From Aristolochia californica (taxonomy: Eukaryota; Streptophyta; Magnoliopsida; Piperales; Aristolochiaceae), in NCBI GenBank assembly GCA_029961685.1, contig JARWKL010000009.1, forward strand, positions 8,709,758 through 8,773,757: a stretch of 64,000 nucleotides of DNA, in the 5' to 3' direction. The translations under genes were made by a program, and so were the position numbers. The notes beneath the pieces were generated by a model, which was not told the DNA's origin, ran no database searches, and saw nothing but the letters and a program-made list of their open reading frames with translations. How positions within the stretch are numbered: position 1 is the stretch's first letter; each line of letters begins with the position of its first letter. Positions 21,044 to 32,954 of the stretch are shown in pieces.

Positions 21044-21680
21044 CGGTGTTCCAACTATATTCATTAAAAGTTCTTTTATCTGACACCATTGATTTGAGCA
21101 TTCAAAAATGTGTGTTGTGATGGTTGAATGTGGAAGTGTAATTCGTAGATGTTCTAAAAGGATGGTTAATGTATCATAATAAGTTTTATTATATTGTGTG
21201 ATGAAGTACTTATTGAAATTTGGATATTAGAATGATGTTTTAGGAGCAAGAGAATGGTTTATTATTCACACTTGTCTTGTTAGTGTTTTTTGTCATTTTT
21301 TTTTCACCTCTTGCTCTTTATGGATATTGCGCTACATATTCCATTTCTCATTCAATCCTTTTCATCCAAATTCCAACTTCCATATAGTGAGAAGATACAA
21401 TTTATGTGACCAGAATTTGAAACCATCAAAACGTCCAATCTGAAGTTGTGTGATCAAACATATACCATTTCTCATTCAGTCCTTTCCATCCAAATGCCAA
21501 CTTCGATACAATGAGAAATGCAATTTAAGTGAATAGTATTAGAAACCTTCAAAACTTCCTCCTAATACTCACCAAAGGAATTCTTCTCTTCTTGTCCACC
21601 AAACCACCGTCTTGGTACCATTCAACCTAAGGAATTGTTGAGTAAGTTAAATTAAAACTTCCTAAAAATGATATAGATAA
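21044..21680. repeat. S2 block left of the right arm, unit 1
   Basis: Non-coding. It matches 60,557-61,190 closely and 50,410-51,057 (S1) less closely, so it is a duplicated segment. Nothing recognised inside. Confidence 0.6.
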
Positions 21681-23690
21681 TGCTCTAGGCCATCTCAAAG
21701 CCCTTCCCAAAAAATTCTAGAAATCCAAATCCAACGATATCCTCCACCAGTTTTGGGAAGGGATAGGTCCTCCCTTTCAGTGCTTATTTCTTGAGCCTAA
21801 TGGACTTTAGCTATTTACATTTTCAGGTCCTTTCATACACCTTTCTTGTCACAAGGCAATATGGAATTTTCTTTTTTTAGATATTTGCACATCTTAAAAG
21901 AAAAAATTACTTTCGTACGAATAGGTTCCCTAGAAATCATTCCTAGAAACTTCAAGGGGGGGTAAGTGCATTTTCAAAGTTAAAGTGAAAGTGAATTATT
22001 TTTTTATGTTAGTATGCACAATGGAAAGTTTAGTGGAAAGTACATAAGAGATTTATTAATAAAATACTCTAATATATTTTAATTTTATAGGATATTTTTT
22101 ATCTAACTTTTCTATTAATAAGTTAGGATAGATTTTAACTCTTCTTAATTCATCAATAATAATAAAATTAAACTTTATTTATTTATTTAATTTTATATAT
22201 ATATATCAATAAAATACTTAACAAATTTTACTTTTATGATATCCAAATGCTTAATCAAATTGTTACTTTTTAATATCTAAATTCTCACTCTTGAAATATT
22301 AATTAAATATAAATTAAAATTTATAAATTTATGTAAATAAAAAATATGGTATTTTATTATTAAAAAATAATTTTACAAATTTAATTTTATTATATTTTTT
22401 ATTTAAATAAACTCTAATATATATAATTTATTTTAAAGTATTAAATAATCAAAAATAAATTAAGACAATTTATTTAATTAAGTATATATAAAATGATTAA
22501 ACAATCCCTTAGTTTTATATTATCCAAATGTTAATCAAATTGTTACCTTACAAAATCTAAATTCTCACTCTTAAAATAGTCATTAAATATAATGTAAAAA
22601 TAAGGATTTTATATAAATAAATTTTTTTATTTTATAAAATCATCTAATATATTTAAAATTTATTTTAGATAGCTAAATTTGGCTAAAATAAAATAAAATT
22701 TAAGTAGTTATAAATTAATAAAAACAACTAACTCGTTTTAAATAAATAAATAATTTCAAAAAATATTAACATTACTCTGTTAGATTTAATTTTTATAATA
22801 TAATTTTATTTAACTATTCTATCTATAACGTAAGATAAATTTCAACTTGTTTAAATTAATAATTAATTACTTAAATAAATATTTAATTTTATTATTTTCA
22901 AATGCAAAAGTGAGAGGGCAGAATGAGCATACGAAGAGTGAAAGAGTGAGTTAGCGCGCTGGTGAAAGCTAATTGACTAGCCTTAGGGAGGAGTGGTTTC
23001 ACTTTCCCTCGTTTTTTCTCAAGAATTAGTGCCACTCGCCACTTACGGTGCACACTAACAATTTTTGGGTTACTTTCGCTAGTGAAAGTAATTCATTTTC
23101 ACTTTCACTTTCACTTCAGAGTGTACTAACGAGGCCTTAGTGTGCTCAATGAAAAGTACAAAGTAAAGTATTTTACTGTGTTAGTGTACACAATGGAAAA
23201 TATAATGGAAAGTAGAAGATGGGTTTATTAATAAAATACTATGATAGATTCGACCTTATTAAGATAGTTTTATTTAGATTTTTCAATTAAAAAAATAAGA
23301 TAAGAAACTTAAAAATTAAAAATAAACTAGGAGGAAGGTTTTCATGGGCTTCAAGAGCCCATGGGATATTATCAATTTTTCCAACTCTATGGACTTCTAG
23401 AATGCTCTCACCACGATCGCCACCATCTACCCAATTTTGGGTTACTACAATTGATGGTATCCTAATTTCTTCCACCTATTGACCTAATATATAATTTGTT
23501 GTTCCTCTTTGTCTCGTTACTAACACCAAAATTGTAAATTGGAAGGAGGCCAAGATATGGAACTGTGCATTCAAAAGGGTGGAGAAGGATACAAAGTTAC
23601 CTAGAGAGAGCATTTGCACTACTGTTCCGATAGAGGCATTCCCGACGGTGTATCAGTTCGACGATATTATCAATTTTGCCAACTCTATGG
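21681..23690. repeat. Right inverted-repeat arm of unit 1
   Basis: Reverse complement of 23,717-25,945. From outside to inside it holds the C-run end near 21,955, AT-rich repeats with the reversed TTACTTTTTAATATCTAAAT motif, Tourist-like termini around 22,905-23,135 (GTGTACTAACGAGGCCTTA), and a malate synthase fragment at the centre. Confidence 0.8.
23510..23660 (+). pseudogene. Malate synthase fragment, unit 1 right arm
   Basis: The translation near 23,540 reads EAKIWNCAFKRVEKDTKL-like sequence followed by PRESICTTVPIEAFPTVYQF, matching the malate synthase region S-R-E-A-K-I-W-N ... I-E-T-L-P-A-V-F-Q-M (glyoxylate cycle, condensing glyoxylate and acetyl-CoA in glyoxysomes). This copy has small frame changes and ends at the palindrome loop. 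Only ~45 codons, no active-site C-terminal half. Confidence 0.7.
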
Positions 23691-23716
23691 GCTTCTAGAA
23701 TGCTCTCCACAGTCGC

Positions 23717-23910
23717 TCACAAGTTCAACGCAACAGATTGGTCTTTCAATTCATACCTAATTTTTTCCAATTGATACGTTGTCGGGAGTGCCCCTATCGG
23801 AACAGTAGTGCAAATGCTCCCTCTGGGTAACCTTGCATCCATCCCCGCCCTTTCGAATGGATAGTTCCATATCTTGGCCTCTCTTCCAGTTTCCAATTTT
23901 GGTGTTAGAA
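23717..23910 (-). pseudogene. Malate synthase fragment, unit 2 left arm
   Basis: The minus frame reads TGREAKIWNYPFERAGMDAR then LPRGSICTTVPIGALPTTYQ and LEKIRYELKDQSVALNL. This corresponds to malate synthase S-R-E-A-K-I-W-N ... I-L-Y-E-L-R-D-H-S-V-G-L-N, open over ~60 codons. It is the inverted partner of 23,510-23,660 and is better preserved and slightly longer. Fragment only. Confidence 0.75.
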
Positions 23911-25945
23911 ACGAGATGAAGAGAAACAACAAATTATTAACTAGGTCAATAGGTGGAAGAAATTAGGATACCATCAAAATTGGGTAGATGGTGGCGATCA
24001 TGGTGATAGCGTTCTAGAAGTTCATAGAGTTGGCAAAATTGAAAATATCCCATGGGCTCTTGAATGAAGGCCATGAAAGCCTTCCACCTAGTTTTATTTT
24101 TAATTTTTAAGTTACTTATCTTATTTTGTTAATTGAAAATTCTAAATAAAACTATATTAATTAGGTTAAATCTATCACAATATTTTATTAATAAACTCAT
24201 CTTCTACTTTCCATTATATTTTCCATTGTGTACACTAACACAAGAAAGTACTTCACGTTGCACTTTTCATTGAGCACACTAAAGCCCCATTAGTACAAAG
24301 TGAAAGTCAAAATAAAAGTAATTTCACTAGTGAAAATAACCCAAAACCTGTTAGTGTGCACCGTAAGTGTCAAGTGACAATTTTTCTTGAGAAAAACGAG
24401 AGAAAGTTAAATCACTCCTAAGGCTAGTGAATTCACTTTCACTCGCCTGCTCACTTGCTCTCTCACTCTTGTTATGCTCATTCTGCCCTCTCACTTTTGC
24501 ATTTGGATATAATAAAATTATATACATTTAAGTAAATTAAAAAGCTTAATTAATTTATTAATTTAAACAAGTTGCAATTTATCTTTCTTTATTAAAAAAT
24601 AGTAAATAAAAGTATATTATAAAAGTTAAATCTAATTGAATAGTTTTATATAATAAAATACCCTATTTTTTATTTATATAAATTCTTTATTTTAATATTA
24701 TATTTGATTTCTAATTTAAGAGTGAGAATTTAGATTTTACACAAGTAACAATTTCATTAAGAATTTGGATATTATAAAAGTAAGTATTTGTTAGATCATT
24801 TTTAATCTATTTAATTAAATAAATAATTATTTTTAAAAAGCATTTATTAATTTAAAACATGTTAATATTTTTTAAAATTACTTATTAATTTAAAAATGTT
24901 AATTTTTAATTTTTTATTAATTTAAAACAACTTAAAATTATTTTATTTTAGTTAAATATAGTTATCTAAAGTAAAAGGTAAATATATTAGATGATTTTAT
25001 AAAACACAATAAACTTTTTTATTTACATTAAATCCTTATTTTTAACATTATATTTAATCACTTATTTAAGAGTGAGAATTTAGAGTTTTTAAATTAACAA
25101 TTTGATTAACATTTGAATAATATAAAAGTATGGATTTGTTTAATCCTTTTATATATATTTAATTAAATAAATAATCTTAATTTATTTTTAGTTATTTAAT
25201 CATTTAAAATAAATTAAATATTTTTTTATTTAAATAAAAAATCTTATAAAATTTAATTTTAGAAGTAATTTTGAATAATAAAATACCATCTTTTTTTATT
25301 TAATTAAGTTTATAAATTTGAATATTATATTTAATTAATATTTCGAGAGTGAGAATTTAGATATTAAAAAGTAACAATTTGATTATGCATTTGGATATCA
25401 TAAAAGTAAAAAAATTTAATTATTTTATTTATATAATTAATTAATTAATTAATTAAATTATTATTATTATTATTATTGATTAAGAAAGAAGAGTTAAAAT
25501 CTATCCTAACTTATTAATAGAAAACTTAGATAAAAAATATCCTATAAAATTTAAATCTATTAGAATATTTTATTAATAATTTTCTTTTGTACTTTCCTCT
25601 ATATTTTGCATTGTGCATACAAACACAAAAAAATAGTTCACTTTCACTTTCACTTTGAAAATGCACTAACCCCCCCTTGAAGTTTCTTGGAATGATTTCT
25701 AGGAAAAATATTCATACTGAGGTAATCTTTTCTTTTAAGATGTGCAAATATTTGAAAAATAAAATTCCATATTGCCTTGTGACAAGAAAGGTGTATGAAA
25801 GGACCCGAAAATGTAAATAGTTAGTCCATTAGGCTCAAGAAATAAGCACTGAAAGGGAGCACCTGTCCTTTCCCAAAACTAGTGGATGGTATCGCTAGAT
25901 ATGGATTTCTAGCATTTTTTGGGAAGGGCATTGAGAGGGCTTAGG
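23717..25945. repeat. Left inverted-repeat arm of unit 2
   Basis: Direct repeat of 1-1275 from about 24,655, and reverse complement of 21,681-23,690. It carries the same AT-rich motif blocks at 24,715-24,785, 25,070-25,130 and 25,340-25,410, and the terminal-like C-run at 25,670. Confidence 0.8.
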
Positions 25946-25987
25946 GTTTTTGGCACCCTATTGAAGGACTCGTTATCACTTGCAAGA

Positions 25988-26378
25988 ATTTGGAGATAAT
26001 ACTCCTACAGATGAAAGAGAAGTATTTAATCAAAGACACTCATCTTAACGGAATACTATCGAGCATATATTTGGGGCTTTAAAAGCTCATTTCAAGATAT
26101 TAAAAGATGCTCCTCCTTTTGATTTTGATGTCCAGGTAAAAATTATGATTGCTTGTTGTATATTGCATAATTATATACCCATGGAGGATTACATGGATTT
26201 ATTTAAAGATGAAAAACATGATTCAAGTGATGATTTTGGTGAAGAACATTGTGAAGATAACAATATAATTAAAAATGAAGACAGTGATAGTGGTGATGAT
26301 TTTAAGGACGATGTGGACACTCAAATAAGTACTCAGAGGGAGTCTGCAATACAATCTACAAGAGCATCATATTTTTGA
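25988..26378 (+). pseudogene. PIF/Harbinger transposase C-terminal remnant, unit 2
   Basis: Second copy of the relic at 1320-1745, with the same in-frame TAA after RHSS (26,046-26,048). The acidic tail ends earlier because of a TGA after RASYF. Not functional. Confidence 0.8.
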
Positions 26379-26512
26379 GATGTATTAGCAATTCAAATGT
26401 GGAAAAATTATTGACTATTATGTTTTAATGGCATTAAATATTTTTTTGGTTGTATTTTGTATGTACAGTTGTAGCTTTTTTATATTAAATAGGTGATTGA
26501 GTTATATGTGTT

Positions 26513-29500
26513 TGTTGGAAGATAGGGCCCAAGCCCACACGACCTAGGAAGGCCCACATATCAAAGTGTGTTAGAAGATGGGCCCAAACCCATAAGACCA
26601 AGGAAGATCCATGCAACCAAGAGATATAGAAGATGGGCTCAAGGCCCACAAATGAAGGAGAAGGCCCATAGGCCCACATACAATGATGTTAGATGGTAAA
26701 TAAAGAGTCATCTCATAGATATGGCATTGATGTAATTAAGTTAAAGTTCCAGGGTTAAAACCCTAAACCCTAAGTTCAGGGTATTATTGTAATACAATAG
26801 TTTTATTAATCTATAAATAAAGCTTCAGGGGGAGGGTTAGGATCATCAATTCCATAAGATTTCTTCATCTAGTTTTCTCCCAATGGGTTTCTTTCCCTTT
26901 TTCTTCATGAGCTAAATTCATGGAGTCCTGAAAATCAACATGGTATCAGACCTATGATTTTCAGGATTCCTACTATGATTTTTCAGGTTTAATTCTCCTT
27001 CATTTCGGATTAGAATTTTTTTTTCTCTCTTTTAATTCTTAGACAGTTTGTTTTTTTTTTTGGTTAAATTGTATCATCCACCATGCCTGTATGCTCGAGG
27101 CAACCACAACTCTCTCTCTCTCTCTCTCTCTGCACACTTTTTTTTCGTATCTATGTTGAGCCGAGTTGACTCGTCTTTATAGCATGAGCCCAACATGATA
27201 ATCGATCGAAGGCAGCAGTATATGGGTTACTTCTTTGCTTTTTAGCATGAATGCAACTTGGTCCTGTCAACCCGATTCGTCTCTCAACCAGGAGAGTATC
27301 CTTCTACAAATAACTCTGGCGACCCATCAGAGGCAGGGATCCAGTTGGCTTCGTTACTGCACTAGCCACATTATTGTTCTCATTGGAAATATTATAAAAG
27401 AAGATAGCTTCTTTTCGTCATGCGGCAAGCTCAAGAGCCAGAGGAAGCTTCATGGTATCTCTTCGACGAGGCCGGTCTTCTCTCCGTCCCATAGATCCGT
27501 GTGTTGCTGCCGACGGATGTTACTACTGCTTTTTGACGGTCTACGCTAGCATTGACTTCGTCTGCCTTCTCCTTCATTGACAACACTCTACTGACGCTGC
27601 TAAGCTTCCTGAGCGCCAGCTATGCGCTCTGTTTATTGCCTTCACTGGAGAAGACGAGTTTGGTTTTGTCAAATTGGGTTGAAGGCCCTATCCTAAAATG
27701 ACTAGCCACTTAGGAAACCTCTTTCGCCAACTAATAAATGCAAGATTTTTATACTCACTAATGTATGTAGGACTATCGTTAACACTCCCCCTCACGTGGT
27801 AGCATGAGGATAATTTGGATTCACATGGTAGCACGTGGATAATTTGGGTGGATGACCACATATGAGAACCTTGCTCTGATACCATATCAAATTGGGTCGA
27901 AGTCCCTATCCCAAAATGACTAGCCACGTAGGAAACCTCTTCTGCCAACTAATAAATGCAAGATTTTTATACTCACTAATGTAAGTGGGAACTATCATTA
28001 ACAGGTTCCATTTCTCGTGGAGAGATGGAAAAATCTTGCTAGAAATCTCCACCACTGTCATTCCAACAACCGTAATATCATTCTTGAAATCAATAGTCAC
28101 CATCCAGAATTATTTTGTTGTTGCTTATTATCTTCCAGCCAACATGTTTTCTGTTGGAAATATTTTTTCGGAAAGCACCAGTAAGCTCGAATCAGTCATC
28201 TTACCAATCATATATTTCGGGAAGATCTTGATTTGATTTTACCTGCTTTAAGGCAACTCAAAAAAGTTCCAAAAAGAGCATGTCTTGTTGATTATACAAG
28301 TTCTTCGCTAGATTATTTTCTTTGCCACAGAAACAGCCTGAGACACCGAGGAAATCTCTGTGTGTCCATCTTCTCTGCTATTTTATTCCGGAAAGATTAT
28401 TTCTGATCTTGATTCGATCTTGCTCTATTCATAAGGATCTCCAGCCATTGCTCTGCCATCACTATCCTGCTGTTGCCGGTTCTGGACGAAGAAAGTTTTT
28501 TGCCGCTCTGTTCGGTTGGGGAAGAAGGCACTGTTTCCCAATTAAAGGTTCCTCAGTTAAGAAATTTTATCTGAGCACTGGTTCAGTGCATGAGCTATCC
28601 CATAACCCGGACCGGCGAGTTAACCCAATAGCTTTCCAACCGAGCGTGACTTCTGTTCTGGGTCATGTTAAATGGGCTCGAGCCCATTTCACCTGCTGCT
28701 ATTGTGTCTCTTTTGATGAGACATTATTATTGAAGAAGAGACAGCCTCATACCATTATTTATTTGTTCCTGTAAAAAATATTTGTGATTGAGAGTCCATG
28801 ATGGAGGAACTATATCCCCGTCAAAAATATCAAAATTATTTGTGGTTGGGAGTCTATGACGGAGGAACCTCATCCCAATAAAAAATACCAAAATTATTTG
28901 TGGTTGGGAGTCCATGACAGAGGATCAAAAATATTTCTGGTTGGAAGTTCATGATGGAGGAATTGTTAGTGTGTCAATGCCCACCTCTCACGAATTATTG
29001 CCAATCTAATGTATTCACTGGCCCCCAATTATGAGGAGCGCCAATGTCGAGAGTGAGTAAATTAGTTAACAGTTCTGGCTTTGACGCTGATGAGGTCAAA
29101 TTGTGACCGCAATGGTTATTTGTGAAGAAAATGTAAAACGAACGCGGGGTTCAGGGCGACAGCCCCGACGCGGGTCCAAGGGGGCTGGCCCCCTTGGCGA
29201 CGGGGTCCAGGGAGACCCAAGCATGAACGAAAAATTAAAAGGACTCAACTGTAAACGGGAATTAATGGAAGGAGCGAAAAATAGAGGTGACTCTGTACTG
29301 ACCGTTCCAGTGGACAGAGGGTATAGAGGCATCCATCGGCGCCGGAAGAGAAAGGAAGCTTCCTTTATCTTATTTCCGTAGTTGTCTCCCTGCTGTCTTC
29401 CTCGATTCAGTGCTACAAATCACCTATAAATAGAGGTGTTCTTCAGCAACAAATCGCATCCAGAGTAATACCTATTCCCTGTTCGTTTTCATTTTTAGTT

Positions 29501-30495
29501 TCTTCTTCTGTAAGTCCAGAAGCCATTGAAGCTCTTCTAAGAGTATGTGGTGGGACGAAATCAGCTTTGTATTAAAATAAAGTTCTGCGTTGGCTATCTT
29601 CTTGATTGTTGTTACGATGTTCCTGGGCTGAGCTTACTCTGTTTTATCGGAACTTCATCCCCGTAAAAAATATAAAAAATATTTGAAGTTGGAATTCCAT
29701 GATGGAGGAAATTATAATTATATTTATGTTACTTTCCCCCATTAATATCATATATTACTCTACCACTTGAGACTCGTTGTCCTGTGGAGGGACACGGTGG
29801 TGGAGGTGGACACTTCAGAGCAATTCCGATAGACACACTACCTACAAAAGACGGAGTATGTCCTACATCCAACATGAGTTATGACTGAAGTATGGAGCAA
29901 TGTCTTAGTGGTTAGGAGTGATTTACTCTCACTGATATTATGCCAACTGGGTCTCATGAACGAGAGCAGCAGCATGAGGGAGAGTGTTGGAAGATGAAGG
30001 CATATTGGAAAATGTGCCATTTTATACAAAAATATTATACATCATTTGCAGCAAGCTGGGAATTCATATTGTTCTCTCACCCCCAACTTGAGGGGGAGTG
30101 TTGGAAGATAGGGCCCAAGCCCACACGACCAAGGAAGGCCCAAGCCCATAAGACCAAGGAAGACATGCAACCAAGAGATATAGAAGACGGGCTTAAGGCC
30201 CACAGATCAAGGAAAAGGCCCATAGGCCCACATACAATGATGGCAGGACGTAAATAAAAAGTCATTTCATAGAGTTGGCATTATTGTAATTAAGTTAAAG
30301 TTCTATGGTTAAAACCCTAAACCCTAAGTTCAGGGGTATTATTGTAATACAGTAGGTTCATAAATCTATAAATAGAGATTCAGGGGGAGGGTTAGGATCA
30401 TCAATTCCATAACCCTTCTTCCTCAAGTTTTCTCCCAATGGATTTCTTTTCCTTTTTCTCCATGAGATAAATTCATGGAGTCTTGAAAATCAACA
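26513..30495 (+). mobile_element. E1 LTR element (LARD-like), unit 2
   Basis: LTRs 26,513-26,940 and 30,099-30,495, primer site TGGTATCAGACC at 26,941, purine tract GAGGGGGAG before the 3' LTR, right flank ATGTT. Compared with unit 1 it lacks ~240 bp (unit 1 about 3990-4230) and the second copy of the 348-bp repeat. No gag-pol. Confidence 0.85.
27667..28003 (-). mobile_element. TRIM nested in E1, unit 2
   Basis: LTRs 27,667-27,784 and 27,885-28,003; minus-strand primer site TGGTATCAGAGC at 27,873-27,884. Flanks GGTTT and GGTTC indicate a 5-bp target duplication with one substitution. Interior ~100 bp, non-coding. Confidence 0.85.
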
Positions 30496-31681
30496 ATGTT
30501 ATTTTTTATTTTTATTATTACGTTGTTAGCATAGTACAATGGGTAATGAATTTAAACAAATATAACTGCGAATATACGTTAGTTTAAGTGTGATAATTTA
30601 AACACTTTTAATATAATAATTGCATTAAGTTTTTTTATATTATAAAAGTAAGTATTCGTGTGAATATTTTAATTTTTATATATTAAGTTAATAAATTAAT
30701 ATTATTTTGATATTACTAATAGATATTGAGATAAAAAATATTTTATAATATCCTTTTTATATAACTGTTGAATTTATGGAAAAGATAAATACTTCATTGA
30801 TTTGTTGTAATCAGAGTACATGAACCTCTATTTATAATATAGGAAGGTAGTAGAGTCCAATTACAATTAAACTATACCTTTGTCCCAATTACACCCAAAA
30901 TCTAACACTTAAAGATAAGTCCTAACATAATTAAATAACTCAATATAAAAAGAAAACTAACATGACTAAAACACCTTTAAACTGAAACTCTTCTAAGAGA
31001 CATGCTTCCATAATAATTTTGGTTCTGTAAGACTTCTTATTGTGTAGGACTCATCATGCCACCTCACGTTATCATGGTGGGTCCCACCAGCTCGTGTGAT
31101 CATGGCGAGTCCATGTCTTATGGGTTTGGACCCATCTTCCAACACTTCCCCTCAAACTGGGGACGAGAGAGCATTATGAACTCCTATCTTGCTGCAAATG
31201 ATGTATAGGATCTTGTCGTATAAAATGGTAGTCCTCCATATCATCCAACACTCCCCCTCACACTGGTGTTCTCTTTCATGAGGCCCAACTGGCATAAGAT
31301 AAGTGAGAGTAAAATCACTCCAAGCAGTATGACATCACTCCATACTCCAGTCATAACCCATGTTGGATATAAGGCCTACTCCTATCATTCTCAGGTAGTG
31401 GCACTCCTATCTTTTGTAGGTAGTGGGTTTATACGTAGAGCTCAGAAGTGCAGAAAAAACTCCTCCATCACCGTGTCCCTCCCTAGGACAATGACTTTCA
31501 AGTGGCTGGAGTAATAACTACCACTTATGGGGGGTAACATATATGTAGTAATAAGCTCCTCCATCGCGGTGTCCCAACTCGGGCACTGATACGTGATAAA
31601 TGTTTGTTATTCACAAGACGACAATAAAAGACCTGATAAGTGGGTAATGTCCGTCATTCATAAGACAGTGATAAAATACCC

Positions 31682-31724
<43 letters not shown>

Positions 31725-32781
31725 AATGGACTTAAACTCCCAACCAAAGCAACACACAAGAGGTTGGCCCAAAGAAGTATGTAAGAGTCAAATAAAGGAT
31801 GGTAGGAGTAAGGTTGTCAAATAACCAATAAGTAATGGGTAAAGAGGAAGATAGGATGCTGAGGCCACCACTTTTTCAATAATAATGTCTCATCAAAAGA
31901 GACACAATAAGTGCAGCTAAAATTTGCCCGAGCCCATATAACATGAACCAAAATAATAAAATCCTTGCAAAAACCCATGAAATAATCTGATACGATTACC
32001 TGTACCAATTAATATGTTGACCAAGGAATATGTTGTGAATACCTCAAAATAATAATCCAGCCAGAGAAATAGAATCGAGTCGAGTTGAATCAAGTATCTC
32101 CAATAATTACCACAATTATTACTGCGAGTCAAGATTTTTTATCTTTAATTTTCTTTGCTGCAAAAAATTTCTTCTTAGATGCAAAATTTTCATCTTTTGT
32201 GCTCCCCCTTTCTTGAATATATTGGTCACATGAAACTTACCACAACATATGGAATAAAATACCTCTTTCTTGTACTTCTCTCCCTAAAGCTGGGAGGTAA
32301 TGGTAATATTCCTATCTTGAACTAAATAACATAGATGTAGTAACCAAAAAAGGGGGTAAGTGAGATATTTTTTGATACAGTTGATCAATAACAACAACTC
32401 AAAAAGTGACGCAAAACAATTGGCTTAAATTTGGATTTTGTAAAGTCACAGGATGCCAGTATGACCTTTAATTCTTCCAATGCGAATATATCCTTAAATA
32501 TAGATCAGATTGACATGAAATTTTCTCCTTCTAAAACTAGACTTAAATACCTTTCATCAAAGTATAATTTATTTTCATAAAATATACTTCTAGTGAGATA
32601 TATAATCTGATATATTTGGGTATATGCCGAACTAAGTATTTTTTCCCCTTTTTCTAGCATGACCATTGACTCTTCCAAGATCAATATCTCCATATAAAAA
32701 AGTCAGATATAGAATTGGTTGAATAATTAAGAAAATAGACTTTTATATATTTATTTTTATATATAATTCTCCATATAAAGT

Positions 32782-32946
32782 TGTTGGAAGATGGGATCAA
32801 GCCCACGAGCTCAAGACAAGAAGCCCACACGTCAAAGGAGTGGCATATGTGTAAAATATGGAAAGTACCATATTTTACACATATGCCAATCCTTTGACGT
32901 GTGTGCTTCTTGTCTTGAGCTCGTGGGCTTGAGCCCATCTTCCAAC
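32782..32946. repeat. Palindromic 165-bp terminal repeat of the chimeric element
   Basis: Two arms of about 80 bp, from TGTTGGAAGATGGG to its inverse CCCATCTTCCAACA, pair with about three mismatches around the loop AAAGTA. The copia purine tract (CAGCTTGAGGGGGAG on the minus strand) abuts it, so it occupies the 3' LTR position. RNA from either strand would fold into a long hairpin. Confidence 0.85.
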
Positions 32947-32954
32947 ACTCCCCC

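Larger units (their letters stand above)
23133..24285. repeat. Palindromic element with inverted malate synthase fragments
   Basis: The ends are GGCCTTAGTGTGCTCAATG and its inverse CATTGAGCACACTAAAGCC, extending inward through ~350 bp of matching inverted sequence, then two head-to-head malate synthase fragments around a loop of ~25-60 bp near 23,690. A transcript across it could fold into a long hairpin. It forms the centre of the larger palindrome joining units 1 and 2. Confidence 0.75.
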
